From the NCBI GenBank assembly GCA_947629095.1, contig CANRCK010000005.1, forward strand, positions 1 to 64,000: 64,000 bases of DNA. Reading direction: 5' to 3'. This DNA comes from an uncultured Clostridia bacterium. Its GTDB lineage: Bacteria; Bacillota; Clostridia; Christensenellales; Borkfalkiaceae. Positions 36,806 to 45,498 of the stretch are shown here, in pieces (position 1 is the first letter of the stretch; each line of letters opens with the position of its first letter). The translations under genes and the position numbers were made by a program. A model generated the notes under the pieces. The model was not told the origin of the DNA. It saw nothing but the letters and a program-made list of their open reading frames with translations, and made no database searches.

Positions 36806-36838
36806 GCGGCAGGCGCTTGACAGGCAAGCGCCTGCCGC
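36806..36838. repeat. Perfect 14-bp inverted repeat between divergent genes
   Basis: GCGGCAGGCGCTTG and CAAGCGCCTGCCGC flank a 5-base loop. It lies between two divergent promoters, so a normal terminator role is not obvious. A second, weaker repeat (TTACTTTT ... AAAAGTAA, about 36888-36911) follows. No protein-like reading frame is found in this 386-base gap. Confidence 0.65.
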
Positions 36839-36956
36839 TTAAAATATATTCCGAAGCGCTTGTGACGAAATCATAAATACGGTTGTTGTTACTTTTCCGC
36901 CGAAAAAGTAAAATGGAAAATTACGCTCACCGACAAGGCGTAAGAGCGGCAAGGCA

Positions 36957-36985
36957 TTGACAAACGGCAAAAAATTTTTTATAAT
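36957..36985 (+). promoter_or_regulatory. Consensus promoter of the GH105 gene
   Basis: A perfect TTGACA and a perfect TATAAT are exactly 17 bp apart. The AAGGAG ribosome binding site begins about 6 bases after the -10, so the leader is very short. Confidence 0.88.
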
Positions 36986-37003
36986 TCGGTAAGGAGAAAA
37001 AAG

Positions 37004-38116
37004 ATGACAGACAAAAAACTTATTGAAAAAACGGCTTTGAACGCCGCTGCAAAACTTATTAATTTCGGCGGAGCCGACTATTCCGCCGACAGCGCAATAA
37101 AAAAAGAGGACACGTCCAAGGGGCTTATAGCCCGCGACGCAGGCATTGAGGAATGGGACTGGCCGCAGGGCGTGGGAATTATGGGAATTCAGCGCCTGAA
37201 CGAATATTACGGCGACGGGCGCTACGATAAATTCCTTGACGAGTGGTTTTTGAATAATATAAAACGGGGATTGCCTTCGGCGAACATAAACACCACCATT
37301 CCCTTTTTGACCCTTGCGGATTTTTGCGGGCGCAGACCGGAGTATAAAAAGCTTTGCCTTGAAAGGGCGCAATGGCTTAAAGACGGACTCCCCAAAACCG
37401 AGGACGGCGGGTTCCAGCACGTTACAACCGCCATAGGCGACAGAAACGCCGTCACTCTGCACGAAGGTCTTTTATGGATTGACACGCTGTTTATGGCTGC
37501 TCTGTTCATGGGCAAGATGGGCGCCATTGAACACCGCGACGACTGGACGGACGAAGCCGTTAAGCAGTTTTTGGTACATATAAAATATATATACGACAAA
37601 AAGACGGGACTGTTCTTCCACGGCTGGGACTTCAACAGGCGGAATAACTACGGCGAAGTGCACTGGGCGCGCGGAAATTGCTGGGCAACGCTTGGAATCC
37701 CCGAATTTTTGAGGCTGTGCGGCGACCGAATAGGCGGTGGCGTGCGTGAGTTTTTGACGGATACGTTCAAGGCGCAGGCTGCCGCTCTGATAAAGCTGCA
37801 GGATAAAACGGGGCTGTGGCACACCGTGCTGGACGACGATACGAGCTATATAGAAACTTCGGGTTCCGCGGGCATTTGCGCGGGGCTTATAATGGGAATA
37901 AGACAGGGAATCCTCGGGGAAGAATATATCCCCGCGGCGGATATGGCGCTTAAAGGTCTGTGCGATATGACCGATAAAGACGGCACCGTTAAAAACGTTT
38001 CCGGCGGCACGGGGGCGGGTATGGACGCCGAGCACTACAAGCGCGTGGCGCTGGTGCCCAGAGCCTACGGGCAGGCGCTTTGCATAATAGCCCTGTGCGA
38101 AGGTTTGAAGCTTTAA
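37004..38116 (+). CDS. GH105/GH88-family unsaturated glycuronyl hydrolase
   Basis: A 370-residue cytoplasmic (alpha/alpha)6 hydrolase of the YteR/YesR type. It removes the 4,5-unsaturated uronic acid left by pectin or rhamnogalacturonan lyases. Family features are DWPQGVGIMGI near 47, LLWIDTLFMAALFM near 152 with the likely catalytic Asp, HWARGNCWATLGIPEFL near 222, and ETSGSAGICAGL near 284. There is no signal peptide. The gene stands alone with its own promoter and terminator. It implies uptake of plant or host polysaccharide fragments by a transporter encoded elsewhere. Confidence 0.88.
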   Translation: MTDKKLIEKTALNAAAKLINFGGADYSADSAIKKEDTSKGLIARDAGIEEWDWPQGVGIMGIQRLNEYYGDGRYDKFLDEWFLNNIKRGLPSANINTTIPFLTLADFCGRRPEYKKLCLERAQWLKDGLPKTEDGGFQHVTTAIGDRNAVTLHEGLLWIDTLFMAALFMGKMGAIEHRDDWTDEAVKQFLVHIKYIYDKKTGLFFHGWDFNRRNNYGEVHWARGNCWATLGIPEFLRLCGDRIGGGVREFLTDTFKAQAAALIKLQDKTGLWHTVLDDDTSYIETSGSAGICAGLIMGIRQGILGEEYIPAADMALKGLCDMTDKDGTVKNVSGGTGAGMDAEHYKRVALVPRAYGQALCIIALCEGLKL

Positions 38117-38164
38117 AAAACCCAAAACATATGGCGGCATTGCCGCCTTTCAAAGGGATTAGGA

Positions 38165-38199
38165 AATAAGCGGTTTGGCTGTTCGCCAAACCGCTTATT
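38165..38199. terminator. Bidirectional terminator after the GH105 gene
   Basis: AATAAGCGGTTTGGC and GCCAAACCGCTTATT form a perfect 15-bp stem with a 5-base loop between convergent reading frames. The T run is short on the plus strand. It also lies just past the end of the metallo-hydrolase remnant on the minus strand. Confidence 0.75.
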
Positions 38200-38225
38200 C
38201 ATACCGCAATCATGGAAGTAACGGC

Positions 38226-38621
38226 TTAGATCGCCGGCAGAGTATGAACTGTTACATATTCCGATGCCGAAACACATTCTTTCAACCGTTCTAAGTCCTG
38301 CTCTGAAGCGTGACCGCTTGTATGCAAAGTGCGCTCGGTCAAACCCAACATCTGCGCTTCTGTCAAAAATATTTTTACGTCATCGTGTTCACGATAGCCG
38401 CTCCACATGGAATAGACGAGAAGCGCGCCGCCCAAGTCCATTTTTCCGGCAAGTTTTTTGAGATAGCCGAGCATAGACGGGCGGACGAGCATAACAAACG
38501 GCTTGCCCTTGGCAATTCCCGCGATTCCGCGCTTTTGCTTAAATTCAAAGAACATATCTTTGCGCTTACCCTGTACGCCTCTCGGGGTAAAGGCATATAC
38601 GTCATCAAAGATATCCGGGCG
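38226..38621 (-). pseudogene. C-terminal remnant of a metallo-beta-lactamase-fold hydrolase
   Basis: About 130 residues remain in frame. The end, ALLVYSMWSGYRE then LGLTERTLHTSGHAS, matches the C-terminal part of MBL-fold hydrolases related to RNase J-like nucleases (the RMMBL-type Ser-Gly-His motif). The catalytic HxHxDH half is absent and the frame is closed upstream by a TAG at 38622. No ribosome binding site fits. This is a decaying gene. Confidence 0.65.
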
Positions 38622-38853
38622 CTATTCCGTCTTTTCCGGATTGAAAAAATCGTCGATAAGCCCCCGATATATTTCCAAAATTTCCTTTACTTTCGGCTAT
38701 GTTGCATTTCTCCAACGAAAACCAAATAATATCCGCCGTATGCCCGGTCTCGCCGCAAAACCGAGAGACTTCAACGTGCAGCTCATTCAGCCTCTCGAGC
38801 GTCTGCTTATAATTTTCCGAAAACCGCGCGTGCCGAAAATCAAATTCCCCCAC
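38605..38853 (-). pseudogene. Unidentified gene fragment next to the MBL remnant
   Basis: An 82-residue reading frame with a protein-like composition (ETGHTADIIWFSLEKC, NISGAYRRFFQ). The frame stays open upstream without a convincing start and is broken by a stop next to a run of seven T near 38920. Another frame upstream also looks partly coding. I do not recognise a family. The stretch 38.2-39.0 kb is best read as degraded coding sequence. Confidence 0.4.
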
Positions 38854-39079
38854 AATTCCGTCCCGCGAGGAACGGATACGAAGGAGCTGATGTAATCTCT
38901 TACAGGTGAGGAAGTTTCAAAAAAATTGCGAACGCACCCTCTCAAAACACGGCTGTTTTTCATCCAACGCACATGCTCCATTACATTGAAAATTTCATAT
39001 ATAAAATAAATTATAATCGGGCATTTATAAAGTCATTTCTTTGAAATCCCCCTCCTGCTGCCGCTATTTTAAAATTATT

Positions 39080-41656
39080 TTAAAGTTTTTTGCGGCGGAG
39101 AACAAGCTTATACAGCTCGAACGCGGGGATAACCGAGAACGCAAGGGCAAACACCGTGAGCCACTGCAAAGAGCCGAGCGGAACAAGCCCGAAGGCGGCG
39201 GATATGGGCGTTGCACATAAAATTACGTTTACGGCTATCCCGGCGGCTACGGTGGCAATTAAAATTTTATTTGAAAACGCTCCGCAAAATGCCGAAGCGC
39301 GCTCCGAGCGGACGTTGAAGGCGTGGAAAAGTTCCGAAAAGGAGAGCGTTAAAAAGGTCACGGTGGTTGCCGCGGCGTTGCCCCAAAGCGTCAGGGAAAG
39401 CGCAAAAGCGCCCACCGTTATTGCCGTAATGTATATTCCGCCCGCGGCTATCCCCGCAACGGACGCTTTGGAGAAGATGGCTTTTTCGGGGCGTTCGGGC
39501 GGTCGGCGCATAACGTCCGCGCTCTCCCTTTCGGCTCCCAAAGCAAGCACGGGGAAGCTATCGGTTATGAGATTGAGCCACAGCAGCTGCGTGGAGAGTA
39601 AAAAGTTATATTTAAAAAAGAAAACCGAGGCGATAAATATGGCAAGAACTTCGGCTAAATTGGTGGAAATGAAGAACTGTATTGTCTTTTTTACGTTTTG
39701 GGAGATTCTGCGCCCTTCGCGGACGGCTGAAACTATGGTTGCAAAATTGTTGTCGGTTATAACCATATCCGCGGCGCTTTTGGTGACGTCCGTGCCGTCG
39801 CCCATACACACCCCTATATCCGCGCTCTTTATGCCGGGTGCGTCGTTTATTCCGTCGCCCGTCATCGCCACAACGTGACCGTGCTTTTTGAGGCATTTTA
39901 CTATTATATTTTTATGCTTCGGCGAAACGCGCGCAAAAACGCTTGCCCCGAGTATACGCTCCTCCCGCTCCCTGCCATTTAAGCCGTCCAGCTCTCCGCC
40001 CGTCACAACCTCGTCCTCGCTCTGCGCTATATTCAAAGTTTTTGCAATCGAAAGCGCGGTGCGCACGTGGTCGCCCGTTATCATAACTGTTTTTATGCCC
40101 GCGGTGCGGCACTCCCCAACTGCCTCCTTTACGCCCCTCTTCAAGCCGTCGTACATTCCCGCAAGCCCTATAAAAATCAAATCTTCTTCGTCCGCGGCTC
40201 CGCTTTGGGGCTTATAGGCAAAGCCCAGCACGCGCAGGGCGTTTGCCGACATACCGTCGTTTTGTGCCGCAATTTCTGCCGCGTCCTCCGCCGTGAGGGG
40301 CCTTACGCCCGAAAAACTCAACACGTATGCGCATTTTTTAATTAAAAAGTCGGGCGCGCCCTTTGTGAATATAAAATTTTCTCCGCCGCTCTCCACGGCT
40401 ACGGACATCATTTTGCGCTCGGAGGAAAAGGGAAGTTCCCCCGTTTTTTTAAACTCCGCGGCAAAGCCCTGCCCGTCGGCATAGTTTAAAAGGGCTATCT
40501 CCGTGGGGTCGCCGATATATCTTCCGCGCTCCCCCTTCACCGTGGTGCAGGCGCGCATGCAATAAAGGAGTTTGTTATTTATTTCCTCATTCCCGGGCGA
40601 AAAACTCCACACGCTTTGCACTTTCAGCTTGTTCCGCGTGAGCGTACCCGTCTTATCCGTGCAAATAACCGTGCAGCTGCCCAAAGTTTCCACAGATTTA
40701 AGCTTGCGTATTACAACGTGCTTTTTGCTCATTTTTTGCACGCCCATGGACATAATTATAGTGACCGCCGCGGGAAGCCCTTCGGGAATTGCCGCCACGG
40801 CAAGCGCAACCGCCGTCATAAAGTTCTTTATTATGCCGTCGCGGCGGACGGCTACGCCCATTATAAATACGAGCGCGGTGACCGCCAAAACCGCACACGT
40901 AATAACCTTTCCGAGCTTTGAAAGGCTTTTTTCGAGCGGGGTTTGGGCGGGCTTTTCGCCCTTTAACATGGCGGCTATTTTGCCCATTTCGGTATTCATT
41001 CCCACCGATGTTACAACCGCCGTGCAGTTGCCGCCCACAACAAAGGTAGAGCCGAAGAGACAGTTTGTAATTGCGCCCGCCTCCGCCTTGTTGCCGTGAA
41101 TACGCCCCGCGCTCTTTTCAACGCTCACACTCTCCCCTGTGAGAGCAGACTCGTCGCACTTTAACCCGTGCTCCTCCAAAATTCTGCAATCGGCGGGGAT
41201 TACGTTGCCCTCCTCCAAAAGGACAATGTCGCCTAAGGTAAGTTCTTCGCAGGGGATAACCTTTTCCCTGCCCTCCCTGCGGACCTTGCAGGTGTTTGCC
41301 GAGAGCTTTTTGAGGTTTTCTATTGCTTTGTCGGCGCGGAATTGCTGCACGGTGCCCACGGTGGCGTTGAGAAGTATTATGGCAAGTATTATGACCGCGT
41401 CTGTCATATCCGACGCGTCCTTGGTTGCAGTTGCGATTATCCCCGAAACCGCCGCCGCAACAATCAGAAGGATAGTCATAAAATCGGAGAACTGCGAGAA
41501 GAAGAGGCGAAATATACCTGCGTTTTTGCCGCTTTCGATGGTGTTTTTGCCGTAGACCGAAATGCGGCGCGCAGCCTCTGCTTCGGTTAAGCCCTCCGCA
41601 CAGGTCTTTAATTTTTTAAGGCAATCGCCCGCCTCCTCAAAACAAAAATTCTGCAT
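39080..41656 (-). CDS. Calcium-type P-type ATPase (P2A/IIA-like)
   Basis: An 858-residue cation pump. The N-terminal cation-ATPase domain is followed by M1-M2, the actuator with ALTGESVSVEK, M4 with IPEGLPAAVT, the phosphorylation site DKTGT near 334, the nucleotide domain with the KGAPD motif, hinge MTGDGINDAPG, and M5-M10 with NLITDSFPVLALG. The M4 and M6 motifs fit Ca2+ pumps of the SERCA/PMR1 branch. It appears complete. The start has GAGGTAG nearby. Confidence 0.92.
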   Translation of the reverse strand: MQNFCFEEAGDCLKKLKTCAEGLTEAEAARRISVYGKNTIESGKNAGIFRLFFSQFSDFMTILLIVAAAVSGIIATATKDASDMTDAVIILAIILLNATVGTVQQFRADKAIENLKKLSANTCKVRREGREKVIPCEELTLGDIVLLEEGNVIPADCRILEEHGLKCDESALTGESVSVEKSAGRIHGNKAEAGAITNCLFGSTFVVGGNCTAVVTSVGMNTEMGKIAAMLKGEKPAQTPLEKSLSKLGKVITCAVLAVTALVFIMGVAVRRDGIIKNFMTAVALAVAAIPEGLPAAVTIIMSMGVQKMSKKHVVIRKLKSVETLGSCTVICTDKTGTLTRNKLKVQSVWSFSPGNEEINNKLLYCMRACTTVKGERGRYIGDPTEIALLNYADGQGFAAEFKKTGELPFSSERKMMSVAVESGGENFIFTKGAPDFLIKKCAYVLSFSGVRPLTAEDAAEIAAQNDGMSANALRVLGFAYKPQSGAADEEDLIFIGLAGMYDGLKRGVKEAVGECRTAGIKTVMITGDHVRTALSIAKTLNIAQSEDEVVTGGELDGLNGREREERILGASVFARVSPKHKNIIVKCLKKHGHVVAMTGDGINDAPGIKSADIGVCMGDGTDVTKSAADMVITDNNFATIVSAVREGRRISQNVKKTIQFFISTNLAEVLAIFIASVFFFKYNFLLSTQLLWLNLITDSFPVLALGAERESADVMRRPPERPEKAIFSKASVAGIAAGGIYITAITVGAFALSLTLWGNAAATTVTFLTLSFSELFHAFNVRSERASAFCGAFSNKILIATVAAGIAVNVILCATPISAAFGLVPLGSLQWLTVFALAFSVIPAFELYKLVLRRKKL

Positions 41657-41712
41657 ACTCTACCTCAAAGTAAAGTATGCAGGTTTGTCCTTTAATATGA
41701 TATTTGCGGAAA

Positions 41713-42879
41713 TCAGTTTTTAAGTTCGGGAAACTTTGTGCACAGCAATTCGAAAATGAGTTCCGCACCCTCGCTTGCCCCAAAGTTTTTGCGCTGCGCC
41801 TCCGCAGCCTTTTTGTACGGCTCCATAAGCCCGGGGTCTTTTATAAATTCTTCCAGCCTGTCCACTACCTTTTGGGGGCTGAATATCTTCATTGCATTTC
41901 CGACTTGCTCTATGTAGTATTTGCCTATTTTTTCCTCTATGGTGGTGGCGTACTTTGTTATGATGAGCGGCAGCCCGAAAAAGCACACCTCGGCGCACAT
42001 ATTTGCTCCGCTCTTGCCGCAGAAGATATCCGCGCAAGCCACTATCTCAAGCATATTGTCGGCAAGTCCCGTGGGATAAACACAGGTGTTGCCATTGCTT
42101 TTAACGTTTTGCAGCCTTTTATAAAGCTCCTCGTTTCTGCCGCACACGGGCACAAGGTTTACGGGTAAATCGCGCTCCAGAATTATCTTGCAGATCTCCT
42201 CCATCTTGCCTATGCCGTAGCCGCCCTCGGCTAAAACCACAGTGAATTTATCGGGGTCGAACCCCAGCTTTAAGCGCAGTGCGCGCTTATCGGAGGAGAC
42301 GCCGTAAGCCTCCTTTCTTATAAAAAAGGGGACTTGCTTCAAATTGCTTTCGTTGAAGCGGACAGGGTGCTTTTTGAGCGCTTTTTTATAGCCCGTGGGC
42401 GTGGAGACCATTACGATATCCGCGGCATAGCTGAACAGCGGGTTTATATCCGTGTCGGGGCAGTACATTGCGGTGAGCGGCTTGCACTTGCACTTTTTTG
42501 CGTAGTAGTTTGTTGCCCAGTGGGTGCTAAACACAAGGTCGGGCGCGTACTTATCCATAAGCGCGTACCCCGGCTTGCGGGATCCCAAGCGCAAAAAGGT
42601 CATGGTTGCCCAGGTGGATAAATGTATCCGCCAAAATTCCATATTTATGGTTGAAAAAAAGCCGTAGGACGTGTGTTTGTTTTGGGTTTGGACGAATGTG
42701 CAGAGGCGTTCGCCGAAAATTTTAAGATTTTTGTTGTCCGTTTCGGTGAAGAAGTTACAGCGGACCACTTCTACCTTGTCGCCGTAGAGCCTTTCGAACT
42801 CGTCGGCAATGCTTTTCATAGGAACTATATGACCCAACCCCGCTTCCGTAAACGGAAACAGTACTCTCGGTTTGTTCAT
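41713..42879 (-). CDS. GT28/MurG-like glycosyltransferase
   Basis: A 388-residue GT-B fold enzyme of the MGDG-synthase/MurG type. The N-terminal motif FTEAGLGHIVPMKSIADEFE replaces the usual glycine-rich loop, and the C-terminal donor domain carries VLAEGGYGIGKM, ADIFCGKSGANMCAEV and PLIITKYATTIEE. It probably transfers a sugar from UDP-sugar to a lipid, giving a glycolipid; the exact acceptor is unknown. It lies 56 bases upstream of the Ca2+ ATPase gene on the same strand. Confidence 0.82.
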   Translation of the reverse strand: MNKPRVLFPFTEAGLGHIVPMKSIADEFERLYGDKVEVVRCNFFTETDNKNLKIFGERLCTFVQTQNKHTSYGFFSTINMEFWRIHLSTWATMTFLRLGSRKPGYALMDKYAPDLVFSTHWATNYYAKKCKCKPLTAMYCPDTDINPLFSYAADIVMVSTPTGYKKALKKHPVRFNESNLKQVPFFIRKEAYGVSSDKRALRLKLGFDPDKFTVVLAEGGYGIGKMEEICKIILERDLPVNLVPVCGRNEELYKRLQNVKSNGNTCVYPTGLADNMLEIVACADIFCGKSGANMCAEVCFFGLPLIITKYATTIEEKIGKYYIEQVGNAMKIFSPQKVVDRLEEFIKDPGLMEPYKKAAEAQRKNFGASEGAELIFELLCTKFPELKN

Positions 42880-42950
42880 ATTCTTCTCCTCGTCTACTTT
42901 CTCTCATTTATATATTATATCCTGCGCAGTCCACCCTGTCAAGGGTTTAA

Positions 42951-42973
42951 AAAAGGCGCCCGCAGCGCCTTTT
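42951..42973. terminator. Bidirectional terminator after nifU
   Basis: AAAAGGCGC and GCGCCTTTT flank a 5-base loop and are bordered by A and T runs on both sides, so the hairpin can end transcripts in either direction. It sits directly after the nifU stop codon. Confidence 0.85.
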
Positions 42974-42975
42974 TT

Positions 42976-43422
42976 TCAGTCCTCGTTGAAATCGTGCTTC
43001 TCCTCTTCCTCGTCGTGAGGATCGGGAAACTGAGTTTTATCGTATGCAATACCGTGCTTGTCGTAATAATCCTTTATCGCCGCGCGTATCGCCTCTTCCG
43101 CCAGCACGGAACAGTGCATCTTGTGGGCGGGCAGACCGTCAAGCGCCTCCGCAACAGCCTTATTTGTAAGCTCCAGCGCCTGCGAAAGGGGCTTGCCCTT
43201 TATCATTTCGGTTGCCATGGAGGACGAAGCTATCGCGCTGCCGCATCCGAAAGTGTTGAACTTTACGTCCACTATTATATCGTTTTCTATTTTTAAATAT
43301 ATCTTCATTATATCGCCGCATTTGGCGTTGCCTACCTCGCCTATGCCGTCGGCGTCGTCGATTTTCCCAACGTTGCGGGGATTGGTGAAGTGGTCCATAA
43401 CCTTTTCGCTGTAAAGTGCCAT
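42976..43422 (-). CDS. nifU: Fe-S cluster assembly scaffold NifU/IscU
   Basis: A 148-residue IscU-type scaffold on which [2Fe-2S] clusters are built with sulfur from NifS. All three ligand cysteines are present: GNAKCGD, NTFGCGSA and MHCSVLAEEA, as is the Asp after the first Cys. It lacks the C-terminal Nfu domain of true NifU and instead ends in an acidic His/Asp/Glu tail (DPHDEEEEKHDFNED). It follows nifS by 28 bases and is cotranscribed with it. Confidence 0.93.
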   Translation of the reverse strand: MALYSEKVMDHFTNPRNVGKIDDADGIGEVGNAKCGDIMKIYLKIENDIIVDVKFNTFGCGSAIASSSMATEMIKGKPLSQALELTNKAVAEALDGLPAHKMHCSVLAEEAIRAAIKDYYDKHGIAYDKTQFPDPHDEEEEKHDFNED

Positions 43423-43449
43423 ATATATTCTCCTTTTTTAAGTACTGAG

Positions 43450-44643
43450 TTAAATAAGATGCTTGCGCGTGCCATTTTCAAGTTCCTCCCAAACGGGGGA
43501 AATGCTGCGGAGATACTCCACAACCTTGGGAACCTCGGCAATTATATAGTCTATATCCTCCTCCGTGTTTGCCTCCGACAGGGAGAGACGGAGAGAGCCG
43601 TGCGCAACTTCGTGCGGAAGCCCCAGCGCCAGCAGAACGTGGGAAGGGTCCAGGGAGCCGGACGTGCACGCCGAACCGGACGACGCGCAGATGCCCTTTG
43701 CGTCCAGAAGAAGCAGAAGGCTTTCGCCCTCGATTCCTTCAAAGCACATATTCACGTTGCCGCAAAGCCGCTTTACCCTGTCGCCGTTGAGCCTGGAATG
43801 GGGGATTTTTAATAGTCCGTCTATCAGCTTTTCGCGGAGACGTGTTAAGTTTTCCGCATTTTTGTCAAGGCTTTGGCACGACTCCTCCAAAGCCGCCGCC
43901 ATACCCGAGATCCCCGCAATATTTTCGGTTCCCGCGCGCTTGCCGCGCTCCTGAGCGCCGCCCTCTATAAAGGTCAAAAGTGGCAAGCCCTTTTTGCAGT
44001 AGAGCGCGCCGACGCCCTTGGGTCCGTGGAATTTGTGCGCCGAAAGGGAGAGCATATCTATGTTGTCCGCCCTCACATCCACGGGCAGGTGCCCCACCGC
44101 CTGAACGGCGTCGGTGTGGAAGATGACCTTGGCTTCGCGGCAGACCGCGCCTATTTCCGATATGGGCTGAATGGTGCCCACCTCGTTGTTGGCGTACATT
44201 ATTGTGACGAGCGCGGTGTCGGGGCGGATAGCCGCCCTTACCTCCTCCGCCGTCACAAGCCCGTTTGAGTGGACGTCGAGGTATGTTACTTCAAACCCTT
44301 CCTCCTCCAACTTTTTCAGCGTATGCAAAACGGCGTGGTGCTCGAACGCAGTGGATATAATGTGTTTTTTGCCCTTTTTTGCGCCCTGCAAAGCCGCAGA
44401 ACGGATGCACTGGTTGTCCGCCTCGCTGCCGCCCGAGGTGAAGTAAATTTCCCTCGGCTCGCAGTTCAGGCACTTTGCCATTTTTTCGCGCGCGGCGTCA
44501 AGCGCCTCCTTGGCAACCTGCCCCACCGTGTGTAAGGACGACGGATTGCCGTAAATCTCTTTAAAATAGGGCGTCATTGCGGCTATTGCCTTATCGCTCA
44601 TCGCGGTCGTAGCCGCGTTGTCTACATAGATAGTTCTTGCCAA
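43450..44643 (-). CDS. nifS: Cysteine desulfurase NifS
   Basis: A 397-residue PLP enzyme that takes sulfur from cysteine for Fe-S assembly. The PLP lysine is in [12 protein letters not shown], the N-terminal VDNAATT is intact, and the mobile loop carries the active Cys in [17 protein letters not shown]. Loop length is that of group I (IscS/NifS) enzymes. It is the first gene after a consensus promoter overlapped by a palindrome, and nifU follows. Confidence 0.95.
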   Translation of the reverse strand: MARTIYVDNAATTAMSDKAIAAMTPYFKEIYGNPSSLHTVGQVAKEALDAAREKMAKCLNCEPREIYFTSGGSEADNQCIRSAALQGAKKGKKHIISTAFEHHAVLHTLKKLEEEGFEVTYLDVHSNGLVTAEEVRAAIRPDTALVTIMYANNEVGTIQPISEIGAVCREAKVIFHTDAVQAVGHLPVDVRADNIDMLSLSAHKFHGPKGVGALYCKKGLPLLTFIEGGAQERGKRAGTENIAGISGMAAALEESCQSLDKNAENLTRLREKLIDGLLKIPHSRLNGDRVKRLCGNVNMCFEGIEGESLLLLLDAKGICASSGSACTSGSLDPSHVLLALGLPHEVAHGSLRLSLSEANTEEDIDYIIAEVPKVVEYLRSISPVWEELENGTRKHLI

Positions 44644-44674
44644 AATAATTTACCTTTCTTTTAAGTATGTATAT

Positions 44675-44711
44675 ATTATATTTTTAAATTCCTATAATGT
44701 CAATAGGAATT
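44675..44711 (-). promoter_or_regulatory. nifS-nifU promoter with an overlapping palindromic operator
   Basis: TTGACA (44698-44703) and TATAAT (44675-44680) are 17 bp apart on the minus strand. A perfect palindrome AATTCCTAT-N7-ATAGGAATT (44687-44711) covers the -35. A near-identical palindrome covers the nadA promoter. The obvious regulator is the Rrf2 protein encoded directly upstream. Confidence 0.8.
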
Positions 44712-44736
44712 AAGCGCGATTTTTTAAAATTTAAAA

Positions 44737-45135
44737 TCAAACGAGGTCCGAAAGCCTTTTGGACGTGAGAAAGTTCATTATAACCTCGTCAAGCTCCTTA
44801 AAAAGGGGTAAAGTTGCACACGTATCGGCGTTTTCGCACGGGGCGGAACCGGCTTCAAGACAGCTTACGGGCGCAAGGGTGCCCTCGCCCGAAAGAAGAA
44901 TTTCGGCGGCGGTGTAGTCCGCGGCGGGGCGGGCAAGCTTGTAGCCGCCGTTTTTGCCCCTTGCCGACACAACAAGCCCCGCGGTGTAGAGCTGTTTTGC
45001 CGAAGCTTCCAAATATTTAAGGCTCTCGTTCTGCCGCGCGGCTATATCGGCAAGGGAAATGAAGCCCTCGCCCTCGTGCCGTGCCAGATCTACCATTACT
45101 TTTAGGGCATTCCTGCCCTTTGTGGTTATCATCAT
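44737..45135 (-). CDS. Rrf2-family transcriptional regulator, IscR-like
   Basis: A 133-residue winged-helix regulator starting MMITTKGRNALKVMVDLA, with the Rrf2 recognition region SLADIAARQNESLKYLE near 26-42. It keeps three cysteines in the cluster-binding region (SCLEAGSAPCENADTC), the pattern for a [2Fe-2S] cluster as in IscR. The start is the ATG pair after GGAGAATTTTT; a longer frame extends upstream but is not convincing. It lies directly upstream of nifS, and palindromes at the nifS and nadA promoters are probably its targets. Confidence 0.9.
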   Translation of the reverse strand: MMITTKGRNALKVMVDLARHEGEGFISLADIAARQNESLKYLEASAKQLYTAGLVVSARGKNGGYKLARPAADYTAAEILLSGEGTLAPVSCLEAGSAPCENADTCATLPLFKELDEVIMNFLTSKRLSDLV

Positions 45136-45498
45136 AAAAAATTCTCCTTCACAAAAAGCTCGGGCGATTGCGCGCCCTGCGCTTTTTCGTGATTTGAGGG
45201 CTCCTCGCCCTCTGCCTGCGATTTTCAAGTGCCCACGATTATATAATCGCAGGCATTCACCCCGCTGAGGCAAAAGGGTTTGCAAATTGGGGCGCGCCGG
45301 CGCAGGGAAACCCTGCTTGCGCCGTTGATTATTTGGAAATTGTGGAAGCTGTATTTACGAAGTTGGCAAGCGCGCAGATACGAGCAGAACGAGGCGCCTG
45401 CGGATTTTGCGACAGGAGTGTACAAAGACGTACACGACTTAGCAAAAACGCAAAGGCAACAATGTTATGCGAAGTATATCCGCGCTTGTAGCGGGAGC
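45136..45498. other. Structured GC-rich non-coding stretch between nadA and the Rrf2 gene
   Basis: No protein-like frame is seen. The stretch contains several inverted repeats: GCCTGCGATT / AATCGCAGGC (45214-45254), GAGGGC...GCCCTC near 45200, CAGGG-AAA-CCCTG near 45305, and GTGTAC-AAAGAC-GTACAC near 45418. The repeat near 45230 contains a TATAAT on the minus strand that could be the -10 for the Rrf2 gene, but no good -35 is present. It may be an interspersed repeat, a structured RNA or a decayed element. Confidence 0.45.

Noticed and set aside
45136..45285. A longer Rrf2 protein with about 50 extra N-terminal residues
   Set aside because: The extension is Arg/Gly-rich and unlike the family, whereas the ATG pair at 45135 has a ribosome binding site and gives the normal MxITTKGRNAL start.
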